A DNA stretch of 64,000 bases. Source: Isoetes taiwanensis. Its lineage: Eukaryota; Streptophyta; Lycopodiopsida; Isoetales; Isoetaceae. The notes beneath the pieces are model-generated. The model made no database searches and had not been told where the DNA came from. It was given only the letters and a program-made list of their open reading frames with translations. The stretch spans positions 78,171 to 142,170 of the forward strand of contig JAJEKV010000577.1 in the NCBI GenBank assembly GCA_021234155.1. The letters are read 5' to 3'. Shown piece after piece: positions 31,365-41,506 of the stretch (positions are counted from its first letter, which is position 1; each line of letters opens with the position of its first letter). A program made the translations under genes and the position numbers.

Positions 31365-33560
31365 CTAGTAATAAGAATATGAAAAATAAAAATGGAAAAG
31401 GAAAATAGAAACAAAAAAGGGGAAGAAGGAAAAGAAACAAAAAATTTAAGGAAGGGAAAACAAAAAAAAGAGAAGGAGAAAAGGGAAAAGGGGAAGATAA
31501 AATGACTTTTGGCCAAAATTCACTAATCAGATAGTCTTTCTCGAAAAAGGAAAAAGAAAAGGGGAAGGGTTCAAATCCAAAAAAGGAAGAGGGAAACAAG
31601 AAAAAAAATGACAAAGGAAAAAAGAAAAGGAAAGAGGGAAAAGGAAAAAAGAAGGAAAGAAGAAAAAGGTAAAAAGGGTAAAAGTGCATAGAAAAAAGAA
31701 ATGTTATAGCGTGTATTATAATTCAATTATGGAGCCCTATTCGGACGATCATGGATTTGATTGACCAACGGTGGAGATGATGGTGTGTCTTCATTTTAAA
31801 GTTTCATCTTGACAATGGCTCCAATATGATTAACTCAATTGTACCCTTTTTGATGAAGCGATGAAAGGGAAAAGGGAAAAAGGAAAAGGGAAGGGAAAAG
31901 GAGAGAAGGAAAAGGAAAAGTGAGAGAGAAAGGACAAAAGGAAAAAAGGAAATGGGAAAAGGGAAAAGGAGAAATAAGAATATGAAAAAATAAAAATGGA
32001 AAAGGAAAAATAGAAAACAAAAAGGGGAAGAAGGAAAAGAAACAAAAAAGGGTAAGGGAAGGGAAAACAAAAAGAAGGAGGAAAAGGGAAAAGGGGAAGA
32101 TAAAATGACCGATGGCCAAAATTCACTCAATGGAGATAGTCAAAAAGGGAAATCGGAAAGGGGAAGGGAAAAAAAAGGAAGAGGGAAATAAAGATAAAGG
32201 GAAACAAAACAAGAAAAAAATGGAAAAGGAAAAAAGAAAAGGAAAGAGGGAAAAGGAAAAAAAAAGAAGGAAAGAAGAAAAAAGGTAAAAGGGTAAAAGT
32301 GAAAAGAAATGAAGTGAAAAGAAGTAAAGGAAAAAAAAATAAAAACTAGGAAGGACAATGAAAAAAAGGAATTAGAAAGGATGAAAAGGAAAGATGGGAA
32401 AAGGAAAAGAAAATGAAATAGAAAAGGGGACATATAAAAAGGAGAGGTAAAAAAGGGCACGGGGAAAAGGGTAAGAGTTAAAAGTAAGGTGGGAAAAGGA
32501 GAAAAAGTTAAGGGAAAATAAGAAAAGGTGGGAAGAAGGGACAAACTTTGAAAATGGGAAAAGTGAAATGGAAAGGACAAAGAAAAAAGAGGGAGGAAAG
32601 GGCAAAAGAGAATCTAGGAAAAGGGCACGAGGAAAAGGGGGAAAGGGAAAGGGCGGGAAAAACAAGGGAAGAGAGAAAGGGTGAAGAAAAGAGAAAAGGG
32701 GGGAAATAAAAAGAGCATCTAGAAAAAAAAGGCGAAAAAAAAAAAAGATGGAAAAAAAGGAGGAACTGTTTTGGTGGAAAAGTAGAAGAGAAAAGGGTAA
32801 GGAACAAAGGAATGGGAAAAGGAGGAAGGGGAAAAGGGCATGGGCAAAACAAAAAGGGAGGAAGAAAAGAGTGATTAAAGGGGAAAAAAGAAAGGGAAAA
32901 ATAGCATGGGAAAGGGAAAAGTAACAAGAAAAATAGGAAAGGAGAAATTGGAAAGGCAAAAAAGGGGAGAAGGATGGAGAAAAAAAGGAAATAGAAAGAG
33001 GCATGGACACATAAAAAAGTTGAGAAAAAGGGAATAGAAAGAGGCATATGAAAAGGGAAAGGGAAAGAGAAAATGAAAAGGAAAAGGAAGGAAAAAAAGG
33101 AAAGGAAAAGGAAAGGAAAAGGAGCCACATAGGGGGAAAAGCGAAAGGGTGGGGGAAAGGATGTGAAAGGATAAGGGTGGGAAGATAAAAGGAATGTAAA
33201 AAGTTGAAAAAGGGCCACGAGGAAAAGGGGGGAGGGAAATGGGAAAAGAGATGGAAAAAAAGGGCACGTGATCAAGAGAGAAAGTGGGTGGGGAAAGGAA
33301 GAAAAAGGGCACATAAAAAAGGTGAGCAAAAGAGAACGGAAAAAAATGCATGGAAGCGGAAAGAGAAAAGAATAGGAAAAGGAAAAGGAAGGGAAAAACA
33401 AAAGGGAAAAATAGAAAGATTTGGGAAAGATAAAAAAGAAAGGAAAAAAACCCATCGAAAAAAAAAAAGAGAAAGGGAACAAGGGAAGGGAAAAAGGGAA
33501 GGTAAAGGGAGGGACAAGGGGATTAAAAAAAGAAAAAAAAAAAAGAGAAACGAAAAAATG
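31365..33560. repeat. Polypurine (G+A) tract 4 with boundary block
   Basis: The longest purine tract in the window at about 2.2 kb. It is interrupted at 31700-31860 by the boundary block (gttatagcg, gacgatcatggatttgattg). 31860-33200 parallels 18480-19780, and 33200-33560 parallels 23740-24090, so this tract is the parent form, or a fusion, of tracts 2b and 3. Long complementary-strand frames are artefacts. Confidence 0.85.
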
Positions 33561-33720
33561 GTAGAATGAATAAGTTTTTGTGTACAGTTTTCTAATTTAT
33601 GCCCCTGAAGAACTTGACCTCCATGGCACCCACTAATAGAGTTAGAATGTTTAGCCTATTGAATTGCCCAAAAATAGGCCTGACCACATAGAACCCGGAT
33701 AGCGAGCCTAACTAAAGAGC
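33561..33720. repeat. Array left-boundary block, copy 2
   Basis: A copy of 24090-24250 in the same position between a purine tract and the first array unit. Confidence 0.8.
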
Positions 33721-34589
33721 ACTATGTAAAAGTTAAACCAATAGTACCACGGTGTCTATGCAAGATCTTGATGCTACTCCATAATTCTTTGGAATAAGAA
33801 AAAGCTAATAAGCTTTTATCGTGTCCAGGACTTGATGGTAGATCAACACTAATAGATTTTGCATTGCATGATGGATTAAGCGTTTGACTTGGATCAAAAG
33901 GTCGTGGGTTCAATTCCTTTGTGGTCAATATGGCAACAACATTCTAAGATCTGTCAATCGATGCATAAAAATACAACTACTATGTTGAGAATGGGATTTG
34001 AACCCATGCCCTTTCGGACGAGAACCTTAATGCGCCTTAGACCAACTTCGGCCATCTCAACATAATTGCACTATGTAAGCGTTAAACCAACGAATTACCA
34101 CGGTGTTTATGCAAGCTTTTATCGACAACGGGACTTGATGGTATATCAACACTAATAGGGGCTGCATTGCATGCGCGGATGGATTAAGCGTTTGACTTGG
34201 ATCAAAAGGTCATGGGTTCAATTCCCCGTGGTCAATATGGCAACAACATTCTAAGATCCGTCAATCGATGCATAAAAATACAACTACTATGTTGAGAATG
34301 GGATTTGAACCCATGCCCTTTCGGGATAGAACCTTTAATTGGCGCCTTAGACCAACTCGGCCATCTCAACATAATTGCATTATGTAAAGTTAGTCCAATA
34401 GTACCCTTGTGTCTATGCAAGATCTTGAGTGCTACTCCATAATTCTTTGGAATAGCTTCGATGATAAGGTTTTATCGACAACAAGACTTGATGGTAGATC
34501 AACACTAATAGGGCTGCATAGCGCAGTGGATTAGAGCGTTTGACTTCGGATCAAAAGGTCTTGGGTTCAATTCCCACTGTGGTCAATAT
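33721..34589. repeat. tRNA-Arg(+)/tRNA-Leu(-) array C, 2-3 units
   Basis: The second unit is shortened in its spacer (gtttatgcaagcttttatcg). The array is cut after a tRNA-Arg at 34585 and its continuation is found at 35385. Confidence 0.9.
34512..34585 (+). tRNA. tRNA-Arg(TCG), near-intact
   Basis: 74 nt with anticodon loop CTTCGGA and a complete acceptor. The D arm has TTAGAGCG for TTAGCGCG, and the T stem has one mismatch (TTGGG). This is the last gene before the array is interrupted. Confidence 0.8.
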
Positions 34590-35384
34590 ATGGAAAAAAT
34601 TAGTAGCTATTAATAGCCAAATGGCGATTTTTTAGGGGGTCTAGACAATTTTTGCGGCGAATTTTATAAAGGGAGATTTCTTTTAAAAAAATAAAAAATA
34701 GCCATAGTTAAAACAAGTACTCCATTATTTTTTTAGGATTAGCCAAACTATTTTTCCCCTTTTCCCTAAAGAAAAAGGGATTAGCTTTTCTTTATATTAT
34801 AATAATTACATATTAAATTATTAATAGCCAAACAAAAATGAATTCTTATTACAGACTTTTACATGTCCCCATTTACCATCATCAGTGATACTAGTTTTTC
34901 AAAATATAAACTTTTATTATATATACTATATATGAATCTTCAAAAAGGAATTGTAAAAGATGGCCAATATCCCTCTAGATGCCCGAGTTGGTTGCATAAC
35001 ATCTTCCTTTACAGGTTAGAAATAAGTGCAACTTGATCAGTACATCTAGAAGATGTCATTGCATTGAATGTAGTTTAGACAATTGATGTGAGCTTCTGTT
35101 AAAACTTTTCTAATATTATTATATGTTCCTTGATTGTTGATTATTATTTGTAGTTGTAGTACAATATATCTAAAGCTAGAAAATTTACATTTTTGCATTT
35201 TCAGAGTTAGAAAAAAATAGCTAAGTAAAAGTTTATAGTACTTAATTCAAAAGTTTCGCCAAGTCCAAATACATATAAATGTAATGATAATAATAACTTT
35301 AGCCAAATGTATATATCATAAAATACTGTAAAATTTTGAAAAATAGCCAAACTATTTTTTATGGAAAAATATATAGTATGCTTA
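34590..35384. other. About 795-bp AT-rich insertion in the array
   Basis: The array sequence stops at gtggtcaata and resumes with aatatggcaacaaca. In between is AT-rich DNA with about seven degenerate copies of atagccaaactattttt. No clear terminal inverted repeats or target duplication were found beyond a possible aata. Class unknown. Confidence 0.6.
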
Positions 35385-35440
35385 ATATGGCAACAACATC
35401 CTAAGATCCGTGCAATCTATGCATAAAAATACAACTACTA

Positions 35441-35521
35441 TGTTGAGAATGGGATTTGAACCCATGCCCTTTCGGACCAGAACCTTAATCTGGCGCCGTA
35501 GACCAACTCGGCCATCTCAAC
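35441..35521 (-). tRNA. tRNA-Leu(AAG), near-intact
   Basis: 81 nt, consensus except one base in the D arm (GGCGCC preceded by TAC in place of TAA, read on the minus strand). Anticodon stem and boxes are intact. It is the continuation of array C after the insertion. Confidence 0.9.
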
Positions 35522-37010
35522 ATAATAGAACTACTAGAAACGTGTGCCCGTGATCGATGCATTTTTTTCATGGACGCATGACTAAGTAGGCTTAATAGAG
35601 TTTGTAGGTGGAATAAATAGTTGTAAATATAATTGTGTTAATGTAATGGAGTGCCAAGTGTAAAGCATTATAGCAGATCCAATACATAGTGGAGTGTAGC
35701 GGGAAATTGGATATTAGCATTGTATGCACATGAATTGTAATCGACGTGTATGTGTGTGCATGCATGTGTGTTCATAGTATCTAGTCTATGTACTTTCTTG
35801 GATTGATGGTGAAAAATGTTCTTGTAAAAATCATATTGTCGCAACATATAAATAATAGAGTCAAAGTTGTAGATTGATAGGTGGGTGGCTGGCTATTCAA
35901 GATCATGTAAGATAGCAATGAACATACATGCAACATACATTCTAATGCTTTTGTCCGTCTATATGATTATATGTGGAGTCTATAATAAATCGTGGAAGTT
36001 GTGGAAGTGTCAGAAGGCCAATCATTCTTCGAGTTGTGGTTAATTTAATGAAAAATCTTATATTGGCCTTTGGTTAAAAACCTTAAAATGGCATTAAAAT
36101 TTTGTAAAAAAAATTTGTATATGTAAAATCAAGCAATAAAAATATTGATGCAAAATCAAGTAATAAAAAACGGGTCAAAAACATTGACTTGAGAGCTTTA
36201 ACAAACAACTGTTAATATAGAATGTGGACTAATTGAAATAATATTTTATCTTGTCATCTAGTTTGTAATGACTTGAGAGCTAATAGTGCCAATATAGAAT
36301 GGAATAATACTTTATCTATCACTGGTTCAGTAGTTTAAAAATCAGTGAGTGCAAGAAGCGACTTGTAAGATACGTTCTCTATATTATAAATGTGTTAAAC
36401 ACATTTTCATTAAATATGGACTTTCCGCAAGTCCATAAATATCTCAAATGGTAGCTATTGTCTAGAATACAGGGTTGTAAGAGCATATTTTGCACAAAAA
36501 GATGAACTAGAACAACTTTAAGACATTAAAATTATACATAATTTCATTAAAATATCATACACTTTTCAAAGCTTTCATATAGCAATTGAAAGTAAAGTTA
36601 ATGTTATGAAAATGTTAAAGTTTCAAATATCCATCATCAGGTATGTTATGGGATTGCAATTCCTCATCAATTGGGAGACTTTTCTCGGCTCTTAAGGATT
36701 ATTGCTATTTTCTGCACATACACGGGTAAATGTTAGTATTGTAATAGGTTATCGAGAGGGACATACAAGTGTGAAATGGGGTGGTGACCGTGTTTATTTA
36801 AGTCTAGCTTCATGTCCAATAACATATTTATTAATGTTATGGAAGTGTTGCTTAAAGGGCATTATGCAAAAAGAATTCAATTAACTAAGAATGGTTTGCG
36901 TTGTGTAATTAAAATTAAAATTAAGTAAACTAAAGCTAACCTAACCTAACCCTAGCGTGCTAACCCTAACACGACTTCTAGCCATGGCAAAAACTCGTAT
37001 TGCCTTAACG
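35522..37010. other. AT-rich sequence, no gene recognised
   Basis: It begins with ctactagaaacgtgtgcccg, which resembles an inverted Helitron end but lacks a complete hairpin. Otherwise featureless on reading. A 60-codon frame at 36702-36884 has no recognisable motif. Confidence 0.35.
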
Positions 37011-37028
37011 GCTTAACCCTAACACGCT

Positions 37029-37214
37029 TTGTTAAGAGCTATGGCAAAACCTATTGGCTATGGTATGGTGACGCGGTGCTTGGTATGGCCGAGCTTGAAA
37101 CTGGCGGGGTATGGCCGAGATGGCGGGTATGGGTATGATGGCGGGTATGACCCATTTGAACTCCGCTATTCGGAAGAAGAAGCTCATGGAACTGAGTTTG
37201 GCACCATGGGCTGA
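37029..37214 (+). CDS. Short Gly/Tyr-rich open frame, doubtful
   Basis: The 61 codons include LAGYGRDGGYGYDGGYDPFE, a composition seen in glycine-rich proteins but also easily made by the ggtatgg repeat present here. The frame ends in a triple gagtttggcaccatg repeat. No start context or neighbour supports it. Confidence 0.15.
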   Translation: MLRAMAKPIGYGMVTRCLVWPSLKLAGYGRDGGYGYDGGYDPFELRYSEEEAHGTEFGTMG

Positions 37215-37244
37215 GTTTGGCACCATGTTGGAGTTTGGCACCAT
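37192..37244. repeat. Short tandem repeat gagtttggcaccatg, 3 copies
   Basis: Three copies of about 18 bp, each with gagtttggcaccatg. Confidence 0.8.
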
Positions 37245-37659
37245 GATCGGATTGAAATCATCCCCGATGAGCGAGGCGCCAGAATCACTCCTTCATTTTT
37301 GGCCTTAGCCGGACACAATATTTCATCGAGAGATCACGGCCAGAGTGAGGCTGCCATGAATCTGCTAGTATTCTTGTCTTTGCCATAAATCCTGTTAGTA
37401 TTCTTGCCATGAATCACACTCTTGTATTTCAAAGTAGTTCACGGAGGTGTAGATGCGACCATAATGGTTGAAATATTATAAGGATGAAGGATTTGCTTCA
37501 AATGGTGCTTGTTTTGAGGCATGTCTGCATCTAAGGATATAAGAAAATATTAAGTTTAACAGGATTTGTGCATCAGGAATTGCTTCAAAGAGCATATGTG
37601 GCAGGCAAATTGATGTGAAGCCCAATGGGAAATGTGGTTGTAATGGCCTGCAAATTGGG

Positions 37660-37935
37660 CGGTCGCCGGATTTCTTTCCAGACAGGACTAGGACTAAGTT
37701 ACAATTACTAGACAAGACAAGAGGTAAAAAAAATGATGCTCCTGCAAATTTCTTGCCGGATTTCTTGCCAGACATGACTCACTTATAGTTATTAGTTACT
37801 AGACTACAGGTTCCTAGACAAGACAAGATTTAAAGAAAATGAGTTTGTCCGACAAAGTGATCGATCACGCAAATGGACGCCAGATTTCTTGCCGAGACGG
37901 GGACTAGGCGAGAGGTCAAAAAAAATAAACCGTCA
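37660..37935. repeat. Tandem repeat of about 100 bp, 3 degenerate copies
   Basis: Each copy has gccggatttcttgccagac, then ctagacaagacaagag, then aaaaaatga or close variants. Confidence 0.65.
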
Positions 37936-38144
37936 CAAGATAGACAAGACCATTGTTAAGGGCCTTGAAATGAGTGATAAGCCCAATTCAGTACAAAGCT
38001 GGTCACTTGGAGATATATGGTGAACAATATTTACATTACAATACATATATTTCCTTCACATGTTTGTATTCAATATGCTAGAGAAGCACACTTCAATTCT
38101 TCATTGAGCATATTCTAATCATTTTTTTTTTATTTAATCATCGA

Positions 38145-38785
38145 TAATGCAGGCGAGGCATTATGCGAGGCAAGGTGGGGTGCCAAATTGGACCCGCCCA
38201 ATTTGCACCCCAAGTGATGTCAGGCGTGGCAATATGCGAGGCAAGGTGGGGTGCCAAATTGGGCGTTACCCTACACCCCTGGTGATGTGAGCAGGAAGGG
38301 CGTATCACGAGGCAAGGTGGGGTGCCAAATGCCCAATTTGCACCCTAGGTGATGTGCAGGCGAGGCCAAGTATCCACAGCAAGGTGAGCAAGGTGGGGTG
38401 CCAAATTGGAAGCCGCCTAATTTGCACCCCGGTGTGATGTAAAGGCGGTGCAGGCGGGCAAGGTGGGGTGCCAAATGCCCGCCCATTGTAACCCCCAGGG
38501 TGATGTTTGAAGAGGCGGTATGCAGGCAAGGTGGGGTGCCAAATTGGGTGCCACCCAATTTGCACCCCGTGTGATGTCCTGGGTTTAATTATTGATATGC
38601 GGGCAAGGTGGGGTGCCAAATTGAACCCATGCCCAATTTGCACCCCTAGGTGATGTAAGGCGAGGGATTATCGCAGGCAAAGGTGGGCAGGTGGGGTGCC
38701 AAATTGGGCCTGCACGTATTTCAAGTGTGATGTCTTTGCAAATATCTCGAGGGCAAGGTGGGGTGCCAAGTTGGAAACTCCATAC
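38145..38785. repeat. Minisatellite of about 70 bp, 9 copies, hairpin-forming
   Basis: Every copy carries gcaaggtggggtgccaaatt and most then carry gcccaatttgcacccc before gtgatgt. The first and second blocks are complementary (gtgccaaattgggc / gcccaatttgcac), so each unit can fold into a hairpin. Spacer parts vary in length. Minus-strand frames that repeat a histidine/proline-rich peptide follow from the repeat and are not supported as genes. Confidence 0.85.
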
Positions 38786-39387
38786 AACATGACAATGAGG
38801 TAAAGACCTAATGGGGCCAATCTTATTAAGTAAAAGTGAGCCTTGTTAAAGCAAAATACAACATGCACACCCAACAAAAGGTAAAAAAGAAAACAAGGGC
38901 CATGCACCATTGAAGTGGGCATATAAAGCCAATAGAACAAACTATACAAAAAGGAATAAAAACACTAATAAATGATACAAAAGGAATAAAAACACTAAGA
39001 AAGGAGATATGCTAACCTTTGGCAGCCTTGGACATTTCAAAGGAATCAAATGTCATGGTATTGAGGGCAAGGTGACATACAGCGGTGATATATACCGAAT
39101 TCCATAAGGCTCGAAGTTGGCATCCATTTTCAAAATTGCTTGCTATTTATGGGTGGGTTTGAAGATGCTTTTTTTAATTTGTCTGAACATGCGATCAATG
39201 AGTGCAACCTCTATTACGAACCCTAAATAATAGAATTCAACGATGATTGAAGACAATTAAAATAATGAAGCCTCTATTGAAATTAGCATTTGAGTATTTT
39301 TGAGCAAGAAGGATTAGGACCCTGCAATAATGTTGAACCAACTTTAAAATGGATATGAGCATTAGTTGTAGGCGTGCGGTGCGGAAT
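38786..39387. other. Sequence between minisatellite and large array
   Basis: AT-rich, with a short direct repeat (acaaaaaggaataaaaacacta twice near 38945-38998). No gene recognised. Confidence 0.35.
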
Positions 39388-41426
39388 GGGCAACATAGTA
39401 GTTGTAGTTTTATGCATAGATTGCGGATCTTAGAATGTTGTTGCCATATTGACCCACAATGGAAATTGAACCCACGACCTTTTGATCAGAAGTCAAGCGG
39501 CTAATCCCTGCGCTATGGAGCCCTATTAGTGTTGATCTACCATCAAATCTGTTGTCGATAAAAGCTTATCGTGAAGCTATTCAAAAAATTATGGAGTAGC
39601 AGCGAAGATCTTGCATAGACATAAGGGGTACTATTGGTTTAACTTTTACATAGTGCAATTATGTTGAGATGGCGAGTTGGTCTAAAGGCCGGATTAGGTT
39701 ACGGTCAGAAAGGGCATGGGTTCAAATCCCATTCTCAACATAGTAGTTGTATTTTTATGCATAGATTGCGCGGATCTTAGAATGTTGTTGCCATATTGAC
39801 CACGGTGGGAATTGAACCCCGACCTTTTGATCCGAAGTCAAGCGGCTAATCCTGCGCTATGCGACCCTATTAGTGTTGATCTACCATCAAGTCTGTTGTC
39901 GATAAAAGCTTATCGTGAAGCTATTCAAAAGAATTATGGAGTAGTAGCGAAGATCTTGCATAGACACAAGGGTACTATTGGTTTAACTTTTACATAGTGC
40001 AATTATGTTGAGATGGCGAGTTGGTCTAAAGGCGGAGATTAAGGTTACGGTTAGAAAGGGCATGGGTTCAAATCCCATTCTCAACATAGTAGTTGTATTT
40101 TTATGCATAGATTGCCGCGGATCTTAGGATGTTGTTGCCATATTGACCACGGTGGGAATTGAACCCGACCTTTTGATCTTGATAGCCTATGTTGAGATGG
40201 CTAGTCAAAGTCAAGCGCGCTAATCCATAGCTGCGCTATGCGACCCTATTAGTGTTGATCTACCATCAAGTCTGTTGTCGATAAAACCTTATCATCGAAG
40301 CTATTCAAAGAATTATGGAGTAGCGAAGATCTTGCATAGACACCGAGGGGTACTATTGGTTTAACTTTTACATAGTGCAATTATGTTGAGATGGATGGCG
40401 AGTTGGTCTAAAGGCAGATTAAGGTTACGGTCGAAAGGGCATGGGTTCAAATCCCATTCTCAACATAGTAGTTGTATTTTTATGCATAGATTATTGCGGA
40501 TCTTAGAATGTTGTTGCCATATTGACCCACGGTGGGAATTGAACCCCGACCTTTTGATCAGAAGTCAAAGCGGCTAATCCAACTGCGCTATGCAGACCCT
40601 ATTAGTGTTGATCTACCATCAAGTCTGTTGTCGATAAAACCTTATCGGTGAAGCTATTCAAAAAATTATGGGTAGCACTGAAGATCTTGCATAGACAAAG
40701 GGTACTATTGGTTTAACTTTTACATAGTGCAATTATGTTGAGATGGCGAGTTGGTCTAAAGGCGCGGATTAAGGTTACGGTCAGAAAGGGCATGGGTTCA
40801 AATCCCATTCTCAACATAGTAGTTGTATTTTTATGCATAGATTGCGGATCTTAGAATGTTGTTGCCATATTGACCACAGTGGGAATTGAACCCACGACCT
40901 TTTGATCGAAGTCAAAGCGCTAATCCTTTGCGCTATGCAGCCCTATTAGTGTTGATCTACCATCAAGTCTGTTGTCGATAAAACCTTATCATGAAGCTAT
41001 TCAAAAATTATGGAGTAGCACTGAAGATCTTGCATAGACACCAGGGTACTATTGGTTTAACTTTTACATAGTGCAATTATGTTGAGATAGCCGAGTTGGT
41101 CTAAGGCGCCAGATTAAGGTTATGGTACGAAAGGGCATGATTTCAAATCCCATTCTCAACATAGTAGTTGTATTTTTATGCATAGATTGCAAGGATCTTA
41201 GAATGTTGTTGCCATATTGACCACAGTGGGAATTGAACCCACGACCTTTTGATCGAAGTCAAGCGCTAATCCTTTGCGCTATGCAGCCCTATTAGTGTTG
41301 ATCTACCATCAAGTCTATTGTCGATAAAAGCTTATCATGAAGCTATTCAAAAATTATGGAGTAGCACGAAGATCTTGCATAGACACAAAGGGTACTATTG
41401 GTTTAACTTTTACATAGTGCAATTAT

Positions 41427-41506
41427 GTTGAGATGGCGAGTTGGTCTAAGGCGCCAGATTAAGGTTTTGGTTCGAAAGGGCATGATTTCAAATCCCATTC
41501 TCAACA
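41427..41506 (+). tRNA. tRNA-Leu(AAG), one base short in the A box
   Basis: The anticodon arm CCAGA-TTAAGGT-TTTGG is complete. The A box reads TGGCGAGTTGG (one C missing from GGCCGAG, as in most array D copies). The T arm has GATTTCAAATCCC, so the B box has GATTTC in place of GGGTTC. Confidence 0.7.

Noticed and set aside
35529-35560. Possible fourth Helitron 3' end (ctactagaaacgtgtgcccgtg) on the minus strand
   Set aside because: CTAG and the first hairpin arm resemble known plant Helitron ends, but the second arm of the hairpin is missing, so it is not supported.
36940-37025. Telomere-like words (ctaacctaaccctag, taaccctaaca)
   Set aside because: They are irregular and few. The plant telomere repeat is CCCTAAA in tandem, which is not present.
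38271-38643. Minus-strand frames of 95 and 112 codons with repeated GTPPC/WHPTLP peptides
   Set aside because: They arise from the 70-bp minisatellite. The periodicity of the peptide equals the repeat, and frames shift between units.
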